Shown piece after piece: positions 23,425-33,567 of a DNA stretch of 64,000 nt. The notes under the pieces were generated by a model. It was not told the DNA's origin and did not search any database. It was given only the letters and a program-made list of their open reading frames with translations. Both the position numbers and the translations under genes were made by a program. How positions within the stretch are numbered: position 1 is the first letter of the stretch; each line of letters opens with the position of its first letter. This stretch comes from Pictodentalium vernedei (lineage: Eukaryota; Mollusca; Scaphopoda; Dentaliida; Dentaliidae). The DNA is taken from positions 250,351,113 through 250,415,112 of the forward strand of contig CM062289.1 in NCBI GenBank assembly GCA_031216915.1, read 5' to 3'.

Positions 23425-23826
23425 AGCTATGTGGTAATGAAATGAAATGAAATTTATTTTGCAGTATACGTTTAGTTAGAGTATAATGAACAACTTGCAG
23501 AAATGTGCAGAAATAAAGATACACTGCATAGAAACAGCATAGCCCTGTGGCTGTCTTCTTGCCATTCCCATATTAAAAAGTTATTAATCCTGACATCAAA
23601 ATTGCAAACAATTTGCATCCTTACGGGATTCATGCGGGTAACTTGTATTACTTAATTATTTAATTCCTAGCCCAGTGAAAACAAAACACTGTTTTCACAA
23701 GAAATGCTCTTAAATAGGATTTCCATTTATTTTGCTTATCTGTCCTTTGACTTTCAATCCCCGCCCCAGGGACAAGGCTTTGGTATTCAGCGGAATGACT
23801 CAATGAGTTCACTAAAGTGAGAAATC

Positions 23827-23997
23827 ATGGGCCCTGTGTCGGAGGCAAGAACAGAAAAGAATAAAAACCTGCAGTGCGATCTTTGCGAACAGTGCCGGCC
23901 AGACACGGCTATTGTACTAGGTAAGGGGCCAAAGTATTGCAAAAACTGCATTACAGAAATTGCACAAAAATTGAATGGTCTAATCAACAAAGTCTAG
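23827..23997 (+). CDS. short ORF with paired CxxC motifs, unrecognised
   Basis: A 56-codon frame starting ATGGGCCCTGTG. It contains CDLCEQC and, 15 residues later, YCKNCITEIAQKL, a spacing that could bind zinc. The N-terminal part is charged (SEARTEKNKN). I do not recognise a family. It may be an exon or a remnant of a mobile-element protein; it lies antisense within the supposed LINE 3' UTR, which argues against a host gene. Confidence 0.25.
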   Translation: MGPVSEARTEKNKNLQCDLCEQCRPDTAIVLGKGPKYCKNCITEIAQKLNGLINKV

Positions 23998-24466
23998 ATT
24001 CTAGAATGGTGAAATCTGAATGTGGAAATCGAGGCGAAATAGAAGTACAATCGGGACAGGAAGGGTTATTACAAGAGACATCTGAATGGTATGAATTTGG
24101 AGCTTTGTCGATTATCGCCTTCTTTAATTGGGATCTATGGAGACGCCGTACTGGTGGTTCAATGTCATTCCAAATCCGCGGGAAAGAATGGAACGGATGT
24201 TCGGCCGAGAAGTAAGTTTTAAGTGTTCGTGTGCGTATATTACCGGACTATCTAGTATTCATGCCAGATATGTTTGTATAAATTTCAAATGTGTTATCGA
24301 AGGACTCGGGTAGCTTATTATTAAACCAATCGTGGATAAACTGGAGATTATGTAGTGTATAAAGGTATCTGAATTTTAGTATACCACAGCTTTTGAAAAG
24401 GTGTGTGAAGTATAGGGTCGTTTCGTTATCGCTCGAATAGAATAGCCTTTTTGCAGACCGAGGATC

Positions 24467-25390
24467 CTATTTGTGGCTGCAACGTGCACTCCACACTTGT
24501 ATCCCATAAATTAAGTGACTTTGGATCAGAGAGAAGTACAATAATCTTAGAGCTACTCTGGGAAGGAACTGTTTAGTCCGATGTATGGCAAAGGTAGCCC
24601 TGGCTATTCTCAAGCATACGCTGGAGATGTGTTGCTTGAATTTGAGATTTTCATCCATATGAATACCGAGAAATTTAAATGTCGTTTCCTCTTGATGGTT
24701 ACCCACTAGTGTAATATTCGTATTATTCAATCATATTTTCTTGCCTCTCGCACTATACGGATCATTTTGGGGATGAAATAACCTAAATTTGGTTTTAGAA
24801 GCGTTTGGAGCTAATTTATTTGCAGAGCATCACTCAGATGTTTGTATTTTCTATAAGAGTATCGACGCTATTGCTAGCTGCATGCGCTGTTGAGTTATCT
24901 ACGAATGAGAAGCCTTTAACAAAGTTGATTTGCTGATGTCGTTGATATATAGTACAAATAAAATGGGCCCGGGGATAGAACCCTGGGGAACACCTGCGAT
25001 GATCTCTCTTTTGTCAGATACCTCATTGTGGAAAGAAACAAACTGGCTTCTTTCTGTTAAATAATCGTTAAACCAGGAATTAGCTAATCCTCGAATGCCA
25101 TAATATTCCAGTTTCTTTAGCAGAATGTTATGGTCAATGCTACTGAAAGATTTCGCAAAATCTAGGAATATCTAAAGGGTGTAATCTTTAGCTGTTTTAT
25201 CATTTGCTTCAGCAACATTGTTTATTAGGTGAAGTATAGGATGTATGGTTGAATGGTGCTTTCTAAACCCAAATTGATATTGGTATACAGTCTTTTGGTC
25301 ATCTAAGAAACTGGATAAGCGAGAATACATGGATTTTGCAAGTACTTTTGAGAATGCCAGTATGTAGCATTAGGCAAAAGTTTAGAGAAT
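24467..25390 (-). pseudogene. LINE reverse transcriptase remnant
   Basis: On the minus strand: a LEYYGIRGLANSWFNDYL stretch, then AGVPQGSIPGPILFVLYINDI (about 25000-24940), then a degenerate motif C reading FVDN instead of FADD (about 24910), then FKFLGIHMDENLKFKQHISSVC and HLIYGIQVW (about 24690-24490). The order matches the LINE at 60903. Shifts and stops separate the parts. Confidence 0.78.
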
Positions 25391-26231
25391 TATGCATACA
25401 GCTTATTGTTAATAAATTCAATGATATTAATAAAGTTGTGACAGCTTACAACACGTGATTACTTTCCGTAGTAATGTTCTTATGACGACAGAGTGGTGTA
25501 TTGATGTTTGTTGACTGATGCTTTTTGTGTTTCATCCTCCCTCCGGTGAGGCAGTTAAAACAGGTGTAATTGTTGCAGAACAGGTGATATGCATTTCATC
25601 AAACAATTACATTTATTCACTGCGATTTATGTAGATTGCATAATGTTTCCCGTTAATGATGGCCGTAGAAAAACTATCAAGCCCTTGACCAACACCATGA
25701 TCGTAGATAGTGGACGATATATCTTCACAATAAAGCAAGTGAATAAAATATTAAGGAGAAGCAGACAAACGTTTTATATCTCTTAAAGTTACTGCACAAT
25801 ACTAGCGATGCCTTCTTGATTTTCACAGCGGGTTCCAACAATGAATATTCGCAAGAAAATTTGGGAATGAGATATCATGCTTAATTGAGTACAAAAATAA
25901 ATTGTGCTGTATTAAAACTGCTCATCTGGATACTTTCTATAAAATGTTAATAACATGGCGATGAACCCCCACATTCAAGGAATTTACAGTTGTTATGACG
26001 CTACTGGTGCTTTTGTCTAGCCACGGTAAGCATATGGTTCCACCGTGTTCCAGTTAAACCTGCAAAGCATAATGCACTGCATATCATGGTTACAGCCTTC
26101 ACTTAAACGGGCAGGTGTTACTTGCAACGACTACATGCAGCCCTATTAACATGAAGGCACTCCCTTTATCGACCATAGACTGCAGTGGATCAAGATGTTA
26201 TAATAAAAAAAGTTTGTCAAATCAAGACCTA
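25391..26231. other. intergenic, no gene seen
   Basis: A 65-codon plus-strand frame at 25589-25786 resembles nothing known. Confidence 0.45.
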
Positions 26232-26472
26232 CTAACCCTTTGAACCCTGGTAATATCTTTCATGTCAGTACAATGGCGGAAATTGAAAGAGTCCAAATTC
26301 ATTATGTGGGGGTAGACCAATTCAGATTTTCAACGTGTACCCATGATGCTGCACGTTGAAAATATTGATTGGTCTAACCCACACGTTCACTTTACAGCTA
26401 TTCTACTTAATGAAATTATGACGTATCGTGGTTCTGGACCGGAAGAGCTGGCTCACGGGTTCAAAGAGTTAA
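26232..26472. mobile_element. family-D TTAA MITE
   Basis: Left end CTAACCCTTTGAACCC (TTAA changed to CTAA), right end GGGTTCAAAGAGTTAA. The centre pairs GACCAATTCAGATTTTCAACG with CGTTGAAAATATTGATTGGTC. Confidence 0.8.
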
Positions 26473-27153
26473 GGGAACACAAACGGAAATAGCATTTGAG
26501 ATGAATTGGTAATCTACACTGCTGTTGTCATGAAAGTGAACAAAGAACTTGAACCAGATCGCGATCCTGTCGCGACTATCTCACCCGGCTTTGTGAGCAC
26601 GGTACAGGTTTGTTTCAGTAATGTGATCCCAAAAGCGTTGTTTTTCTCGATCAGCCCACGCCACTATCTCGCCGGTCGAAATGTAATCCAAATTAATGTT
26701 CAAGTAAAATGGGCTTTTTCAACAGCATGCAGTAAAACAGGTAGGTGCGCTTTAATATTTTATTTAGGTATGCCCTTTTGATATATGCTTCTTAGTCAAT
26801 TGGCAGTAAGCGGAATTCTTGTTCTTTTTGTTTTACGCAGAAGCACCTTGCTGGATATGTATTATACGGTCTGCGTCTCAATAATCGATCTATGATTGGT
26901 CGGATGCACACAATATCTTATCATTGATTCGCATTTTATGACCCAAGATCAAACACCTCCATCTCGAAATGTTAGAAAGAAACATATTTTCGTCGCACTC
27001 TGTTATTTGATGTGCCGTGTTAGACGAAGCACAGACAGTGGTATTTGTTGGTCAGGAATGCGAACACGAAATGCTAACAAAATGCACGGTAAAATCTAGC
27101 GATCGAAGATGTTTAGTTCAGGCACTTTTCTTCCATCATCCCAGTGTAACAAG
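26473..27153. other. intergenic, no gene seen
   Basis: Holds a partial copy of the dispersed GATCGCGACC motif at about 26545-26580 and unremarkable short frames. Confidence 0.45.
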
Positions 27154-27336
27154 AATGGAAGTCCGTAGGAAAATTAGTCCCTCTGGACTATTATTCCGCG
27201 GAATTATAGTCCTAGGTCTAACATTTCTAGGAATAGTAGTCCGGCGGATTACTATTCCTAGAAATGTTAGACCTAGGACTATAATTCCGGGGAATAATAG
27301 TCCAGAGGGACTAACGTTCCCACGGACTTCCATTCC
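27154..27336. mobile_element. near-perfect 183-bp palindrome, family F
   Basis: Ends GAATGGAAGTCCGT and ACGGACTTCCATTC. Arms of about 88 bases (TTAGTCCCTCTGGACTATTA, then ATAGTCCTAGGTCTAACATT, then TCTAGGAATAGTAGTCC) pair with very few mismatches around GGCGG near 27245. High arm identity suggests recent formation or gene conversion. Single copy in the window. Confidence 0.8.
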
Positions 27337-27474
27337 TTTTACACCGGTTTTCTAACATTATAATTCGCGTTGTACATAAGCTTTTACAAAGTGTGGATGA
27401 CCAAATCTACCAAACCAACATGTAGCATCATGACAGTCCATGTCTGTATCCTTTCTGCAGCTTTCCTATATATA

Positions 27475-27600
27475 GCACAGTCTCCAAGCTAATATCTAGA
27501 GTGTAGAAACATTGATCAGTTCAGATGCTTTCATAATAACAGTTCGATTAATTTATGAATAAATGCATTATTGCATTAGGATAAAACTGAACATAAAAAA
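27475..27600. repeat. dispersed repeat, copy 1
   Basis: GAGTGTAGAAACATTGATCAG through ATAACAGTTCGATTAATTTATGAA recurs at 30789-30900 with scattered substitutions. Both copies stand a few hundred bases before the two copies of the larger K repeat, so both may belong to one duplicated unit. Confidence 0.65.
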
Positions 27601-27689
27601 TACTGTTAACTTCTGTAAATATTAATTCAAACAACCGGCAGAAAGAACGTTTGACGCTGGGTTTGGATATCACCTCCCGTCAACCCATT

Positions 27690-28290
27690 ATTACACTATA
27701 TTCAAATAAAAGTAAAAGCCTCGCCCTCTGATTGGATGAGAGCTGGCGTAGTTTCTTTTATGATTACGGCTCCAGTAGCAAATGTTACCGTCTGACGTCA
27801 CAACGCGAAATATTTGAAATGACGTCGCCCGCTACGTAATTGTTTCATCAAAGGAGTGACTAGCAAGCCGCTTCATTTTTCTTGATTTTTCACAGGTGTA
27901 GACAGTGTTCCGAATGAAGTGTAGTTTAAATTACAAATTTACGATTTGAACCAAGATGGAATGAGTTTATCTGATATATTGATTATTTATTCACTGCTGT
28001 CGTGAAGTACACGAGAGGTTTATCAACTAAATTTGTGTTCGTTAAAAGTTGCCTTGAATAAGGCAACTTTCAACGATCACAAGTTCAGTAAATAAGCCCA
28101 TCGTGTTTCACGATGTAGATTTTGGGCTGTGGGTGGGGTCGTATTGGAACATATACGTTATTGTGATAAATTGACGGTAACATGCTCTAAGGTTTGCGGC
28201 TCGGAGCGTCTGTTCAACCTCGACGCTTCGAGTCTCGTTTGAACATAAGCCGCGAACCTCAAACCATCTTACCGTCAATTATTCACAATA
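27690..28290. repeat. K repeat, copy 1
   Basis: About 600 bases shared with 31440-32493: shared blocks include GATTGGATGAGAG, ACGCGAAATATTTGAA, GTTTAAATTAC, CACGATGT and GGAACATATACGTTATTGTGAT. The 3' part (28160-28290) is an imperfect palindrome bounded by TTATTGTGATAAATTGACGG and CCGTCAATTATTCACAATAA. It may be a DNA transposon derivative or a local duplication. Confidence 0.7.
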
Positions 28291-28714
28291 AAATGCTGGA
28301 ATCCAGTGAATAAATTTGTAACATGGAACAGGCTTCAAGTCTCAGAACTTTCTAAAGTAAGATCTTCGTGACCAGTTCACGGTCATATGTTGTGGAGAAT
28401 ACAAGTACAATACAATACAAGTAACTTTCCAATGCACTTTCAGAAGAATATTTCTGAGTCAAGTATGATTCCAACAAGCTACATGCTAAGAAGCTTAGAC
28501 ATGGAGAGATTACATTGTGGCTATCTTCGGGTCTCCAGGTGAAAACAAACGAGACCAGTCGCGTACTTACATGGAGAAAGCCTTCGTCTTGTTTCAAGAA
28601 CCCGAAATCAGCATCAAAACTTCCGAGAGATAGAAATATTCTTCACGCGGAAGCAGCGAACGAACAGTGATCATTAAATTAACAAAAGCTCTTCACAAGG
28701 AATAATGCAGTAAT
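28291..28714. other. intergenic, no gene seen
   Basis: Only short frames of no family. Confidence 0.5.
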
Positions 28715-28722
28715 GCTGTTTC
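28715..28722. repeat. 8-bp target-site duplication, hAT-type
   Basis: GCTGTTTC here and at 29517-29524, exact. Confidence 0.8.
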
Positions 28723-29516
28723 CAGTGGCGTAGCGGAAAATCTTGTCCCCCCCCCCCCCCCCCGCGAGATAGAGACGGGGGCCCTTTCATAATGGTGGTT
28801 GCCCTTAAAACGGGAGCAAATTTAGGGTTGTTACCGTGCACAGCATACAGGATTTCACGTAGTACATACGCCATAAATTAAATGAAGGTATAGCCTATAG
28901 GATCGATTCTAAAAGTACGACTCTGTAGATTTTTTCATTACACGTTTTAAGTGTCACCCCCACCATCAACGATACACACATGCACGCCCAACATGTGTGA
29001 CTTGAGAGGCACCATGTATGTATATTGTTCATTTCTCACCCCTATCAGTTACAATGATGTAGCGTTCACTTAAAAGAATAATACATAGACTACAAAGAGT
29101 ACGTCGTGTGGAAGTGAGAGTTTGAAATCATGTACACTGTGGACTGTGCAACAGTCACACAGGTGAACGTATCAATACATACACAACCTGGCACATATAA
29201 CAGATATAAGTGATACGCGGCAATTTGCATTTACTTTGACATGAGACAACAATACACTTTGCTCCTTCTGTTTTTTTTTCTTTCTGTCAACCCCATTCCT
29301 CCTATCTATTTGTTTATTTCATTCTATCTGTCATCATTTCCTGCTATCGTTTATTTATCTCTGTTCCTCTACTCTTTTTTACTATCTCACCCTCTCGCGC
29401 TCTCTCTATCTCCCTTTCCCTTTCCTTCTTTCTTCCAGCTTTGGGACGTCCTTCAAGACGCCCCCCCCCCTCTTCTAGCCGGGGCCCCCGCAATGGGCCC
29501 ATCCCCTACGCCACTG
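28723..29516. mobile_element. non-autonomous hAT-type DNA transposon
   Basis: Terminal inverted repeats CAGTGGCGTAG / CTACGCCACTG bound 794 bases, flanked by a perfect 8-bp TSD, the hallmark of hAT insertion; the CAGTGGCGTAG end is common in that superfamily. The interior has poly(C) runs near each end (28746-28762, 29459-29470) and a pyrimidine-rich stretch at 29260-29440. No transposase frame is seen, so it would move in trans. Confidence 0.85.
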
Positions 29517-29524
29517 GCTGTTTC

Positions 29525-30113
29525 AAAAATGGAGATAGAACCTAACGTGAGTACAGAAACTTGTATATCTATAAAATTGACACAAATAAAGCGCTTCGGT
29601 TTGGAGGCAAGTATAACCCCATATAATATGTGGTCACATCTGGTTCTAAGACAAAAACATTTATTGGTTTGAAAAGTTCCCTAGTTGGGACATTGGATTC
29701 GTGGGCACTGCAGTGTGTTAATTTGAAAACAGAAACGACAACATATATTAAACGAAGAGAATGCATTTTGAATTTAGAAATACAACAATTTCACTTGATA
29801 ACCAGATTGACAAAATTATCTAACGGAACGATAACCGATCGAAAATAACTGGTTCGTTAAAAATGTGAATAACTTTTCAAATTCTGAAGTGGGTCAGATA
29901 GGTTGCAGTTGTGTTTGCATTGATGGTCAAAATGGGAAGAGGTTTACTTCTCGTTGTAGGAATGGGAATGTAGATATGTGAAAATCTGGAGACCCACATG
30001 AAATAGTGGACATTTAATGTGGACACATTTCATCACAGGATTCGAAAACGTTTTATGTCGAGTGCTTTGATAACGATATACGAGAAGTGACTTTTTAATC
30101 GAATCCATCTGGG
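29525..30113. other. intergenic, no gene seen
   Basis: No family recognised in any frame. Confidence 0.45.
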
Positions 30114-30364
30114 TTAACCCTTTACCTAACATGAAAAGCAGACGACACTTGCAAAAAAAAATTCTTGAATAACTAATTTTTTCATGTTTTGTCTCAAAAA
30201 CATAGGTTATGACCCCTCATTGGAACGAGCTCGACGAGCTCGTTCCAAAGAGAGGTCATAACCTATGTTTTTGAGACAAAAAATGAAAATATAATGAAAA
30301 TTAATTGGCGATTTTTGAGAATAGAGCTGGCCGGTTTTGGCCGTTACGTTGGGTAAAGGGTTAA
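30114..30364. mobile_element. family-A TTAA MITE
   Basis: TTAACCCTTTACCTAACATG ... GTTGGGTAAAGGGTTAA with TTAA at both edges. Central palindrome GGAACGAGCTC-GAC-GAGCTCGTTCC within GACCCCTC / GAGAGGTC and CATAGGTTA / TAACCTATG. Asymmetric outer arms carry GCAGACGACACTTGC on the left and GCTGGCCGGTTTTGGCC on the right. Confidence 0.9.
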
Positions 30365-30788
30365 GAGACTAAATAGGCCCATATTGACCCACATGGTTCA
30401 GTGGATATAACCATATTCACTAATGCGTTCATTGTGTCTCACAATACAGTACGGCCGTCGCGGACTAATCACTTTCCACGGGTGGGCAATATTTCCCCGG
30501 ACGCAATATTATTACACTCCAAATATTAATTACAGGAATAATCATCAAGAATTTAATTAAGATTTTGCTGATGGTGATTTTTATTACCTGATAAACGCAT
30601 GTGTGGACATCACTACCCATAGGAAGCTCACGATCAGTCCATGGCGACTGTACTGTATGTCTCGCGCTTTGTTTCATTCGTATTTTATGTTTGCTAATGA
30701 TGAGATAGAACCTGTCTAATAAAATATACCGGAATGATCAACCCTCAATGCCAGGAGGCATTATTTTTTAGAGGCGGTGGGGCATCAT
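30365..30788. other. intergenic, no gene seen
   Basis: Nothing recognised. Confidence 0.5.
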
Positions 30789-30900
30789 CGGCAGGCTAAA
30801 GTCTGGAGTGCAGGAACAATGTGTCAGGTCAGATGCTCTCATGATAACAGTTCGATTAATTTATGAATGGACGGATTATCGGGATGAGATATTTTGTCAC
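30789..30900. repeat. dispersed repeat, copy 2
   Basis: Matches 27475-27600, best at ATAACAGTTCGATTAATTTA. A family-B MITE follows within 35 bases. Confidence 0.65.
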
Positions 30901-30933
30901 TCACTCCTGCAAAAGATAACAACATTCACTCAA

Positions 30934-31181
30934 TTAATCCTTTACCTAATGCAGACGATATCAAAATTGATTATTTTAAATATATTTTTTTTAAGTTTTT
31001 CAAAAAATTTCAACAAAAGCATATCACGTGACCCCTCTTTGGAACGAGCTCGTCGAGCTCGTTCCAAAGAGGGGTCACATGATATGGTTTTGTTGAAATT
31101 TTTCGAAAAATAATATTTTTCAACTGCTGAATTTGCATATTACGCGGGCGGATGTGGGCGATTCGTTGGGTAAAGTGTTAA
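30934..31181. mobile_element. family-B TTAA MITE
   Basis: Edges TTAATCCTTTACC and GGGTAAAGTGTTAA. The core GGAACGAGCTC-GTC-GAGCTCGTTCC with flanking CCTCTTT/AAAGAGG is that of family A, but the arms are different: AACAAAAGCATATCACGTGA / TCACATGATATGGTTTTGTT. The right outer arm has GCATATTACGCGGGCGG. Confidence 0.9.
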
Positions 31182-31439
31182 AGCAATTTTCTACCTGCTA
31201 TTTGTATCATCACTATTTATTATTGAAGTGTAGGGACTTTTAATTTCTGTATTTTTGGGAGTGAAGCCTTCTGTACGAAACTTTATTCCTGGTCATATTG
31301 CCGGCCATAGTACTGTTTTCGCAAAGACGGACCCTCTCTCGATTGGATCGTGATTAGAGCACGCCGTAATTACACAAGATGGTCGGCATTTCAAACACAA
31401 AACATTGCAGAATCGACTCAAGGCCGACTGAAAAAAGAA
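31182..31439. other. intergenic, no gene seen
   Basis: Nothing recognised. Confidence 0.5.
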
Positions 31440-32220
31440 GAAATCCCCAACAAACAATATTCCAATAAGACTAAAATCCTCTCCCCCGATTGGATGAGAG
31501 AGAGCTCCCTTATTTTGTTTTTGTTTACGACTCCAGTAGCCTATATTACCATTTGACATCACCACGCGAAATATTTGAACTGATGTTGCCCGTTTCGCAA
31601 TTATTTCATCAACGGGGTGACATGCAAACCGTTTCATTTTTCTACATGTTTCAGACGTACAGCACACGATGTGCCAAATGAAGTGTTGTTTAAATTACGA
31701 ATCAGTTTACGATTTGAACTAAGATGGAGTGATATCTCGGCCTTTATTTGATTTATTGATAATTAGCCCCATGAAGTCATGGAGTACACAAGAGGTTTAT
31801 TTATTAAACTTATTATTGTTAAATAGGCGCATGGCTCGGTTGTTGGAGGTGCAGGCCGCAAGCCGAGAGGTCCTCGGTTCGAATCCCACCTTCTGCAACC
31901 GCTAATGTGTCCTTGGGAAAGACACTTCACCCCCACTGCCCACGTGGGAGAACGGTGGCAATGTGTACTAAGGCGTACTACAGGTCGACGGTGCACCTGT
32001 CTTCAACCAATGCTAATCCTGCTTGTGTGGAGTTAGTATGTTGGGGAGCTTACAGTTGATCGCCGTTGCTCGGCCGTTCTCTCCTTTTACACCGGCTTCC
32101 TCCACCCGTGAAACTGTCGTGATCATGAGTAGTCATTGTACAGAAATATGTGACCTTAAAAACATAAATAAATAAATAAACAAATAAATAAATAAATAAA
32201 TAAATCAATAAATAAATCAA

Positions 32221-32267
<47 letters not shown>

Positions 32268-32493
32268 ATTATCGTTAAAACTTGCCTTGTCCATTTCACG
32301 ATGTGGGGTTTGGGCTATGGGTGTGGGGGTCTTATTGGAACATATACGTTATTGTGATGAATTGACGGTAACATGGACTGAGGTTTGCGACACGGAACTT
32401 ATTTTGTTCAGCCGAGACGCTCCGCATCTTGGTTGAACATAAGCTTCGAGCCGCATACCTCACCCCTTATTATCATCAATTCAACACAATAAC
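31440..32493. repeat. K repeat, copy 2, split by a SINE
   Basis: Same unit as 27690-28290. The SINE at 31824-32267 with its duplicated site splits it. The palindromic 3' part (32350-32493) is more diverged than in copy 1. Confidence 0.7.
31824..32267 (+). mobile_element. tRNA-derived SINE, full length, long tail
   Basis: Head with GGTTCGAATCCCACC (B box), body shared with 58228 (TGTCCTTGGGAAAGACACTT, AAGGCGTACTACAGGTCG), then GACCTTAAAAACATAAAT and about 100 bases of (AAAT)n. Flanks ATTATTGTTAAA (31812-31823) and ATTATCGTTAAA (32268-32279) form a 12-bp TSD with one mismatch. It interrupts the K repeat and is therefore younger. Confidence 0.9.
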
Positions 32494-33105
32494 TTAAAGT
32501 GTATTCGGATTTCTTTCCAACGTGTGACATATTACAATGTTGCTGTGAGAAAGGGACAAAGAATTTCGACCAGATCGCCACCTGGTCGCAATTCACTGTC
32601 AACTTTTGTAATCATAGTATTATAATTACATTGTTAATGTAGTTATACGTTTTGGGTCCAAATACTCAATTCCCATTGATCAGCTGGATGAAAACGCCAT
32701 GACCAAATGTAATTCATTGTCCAATGAATACATTTGGTCGAACTTTGACCCGCATTTACGTTCAAGTTAATAATTTGTGATATCTCAAACAACTGACAAG
32801 AAATGTCAATCGACAGTGTGAAATTATTTCAGTGATTTTATTCTTGAACTTGTTGTCGTTCCATGGGCGATTATAGTTTACTGATATGTTAAATAAATTG
32901 TTTTGAACATTCCAAGTTTCGTTGCGAAAGACGGCAATTTGACAAATCTGGGTCAATGCCGAAGACCGGCGCTCAACTCAGAGTTGTGTGCTTTGTCCTT
33001 TGTGTGAGGGTGGTTTTTCGCCTCGTTCGTTCGCACATGTTTTATTTCGTCTTTCTGCTTTGTTGTTTGGTAAAAAGTCGTTTAAACAGTTACGGAATGT
33101 AATTA
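32494..33105. other. intergenic with dispersed motif
   Basis: 32561-32604 carries GAATTTCGACCAGATCGCC / CCTGGTCGCAATTC, one copy of the dispersed inverted motif. 32701-32739 is a hairpin with arms ACCAAATGTAATTCATTG / CAATGAATACATTTGGT. Confidence 0.55.
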
Positions 33106-33262
33106 TAAGAATTGAATGCAATTTTTATAATCTTTATTGGAGTATGAACGTGTGGGAATGGGTACAAATTGTATGAATCCCTTCGGGATTCATACATACT
33201 TTGTACCCATTCCCACGCGTTCATACTCCAATAAAGATTATAGAAATTGCATTCAGTTCTTA
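33106..33262. mobile_element. near-perfect palindromic MITE, family I
   Basis: Arms of about 73 bases from TAAGAATTGAATGCAAT to ATTGCATTCAGTTCTTA, with AATCTTTATTGGAGTATGAA and GTGGGAATGGGTACAA inside, around a small loop at CCCTTCGGGA. Few mismatches. Single copy in the window. Confidence 0.75.
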
Positions 33263-33345
33263 ATACCCCCGAAAGTGATCGAAAATTTGAAATCAAACTG
33301 ATTGTAGTTGTGTCTTTATTTCGGGTATTGGAGAGGAATGGATAA

Positions 33346-33567
33346 TTAACCCGTTCTATGTCAGTTCAAAGGAAACAATTCAAAGAGACCATATTTATTG
33401 TTTGGGGGTAGACCAATTAATATTTTCAACGTGATGCCTTGGGCCTTCACGTTGAAATTATTGATGTGTCTACCTCACAATTTAACTTGACAGCCATCCT
33501 ACTTAATGAAAGTATGACTATCATGTTCCTGCACCTAAAAAGCGGTATCTTGGGTTCAATGGGTTAA
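33346..33567. mobile_element. family-D TTAA MITE
   Basis: TTAACCCGTTCTATG ... GGGTTCAATGGGTTAA. Centre GACCAATTAATATTTTCAACG against the complementary right arm around GCCTTGGGCC. Confidence 0.8.

Larger units (their letters stand above)
23425..25390 (-). mobile_element. LINE, heavily decayed, minus strand
   Basis: RT-derived sequence is readable at 25390-24467. The probable 3' end is at 23425-23475, where the minus strand reads GCAAAATAAATTTCATTTCA, an AATAAA-like signal with an ATTTC tail. No endonuclease part is visible. It is related to the LINEs at 13041 and 60007. The link between the 3' end and the coding part is inferred. Confidence 0.65.

Noticed and set aside
29241-29672. A 143-codon plus-strand frame with a hydrophobic, Ser/Leu/Phe-rich start
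   Set aside because: It reads through the pyrimidine-rich interior and right end of the hAT element; the composition explains the apparent membrane segment.
31824-32267. SINE head considered as a true tRNA gene
   Set aside because: The cloverleaf is incomplete, and the unit has a common SINE body, (AAAT)n tail and target-site duplication.
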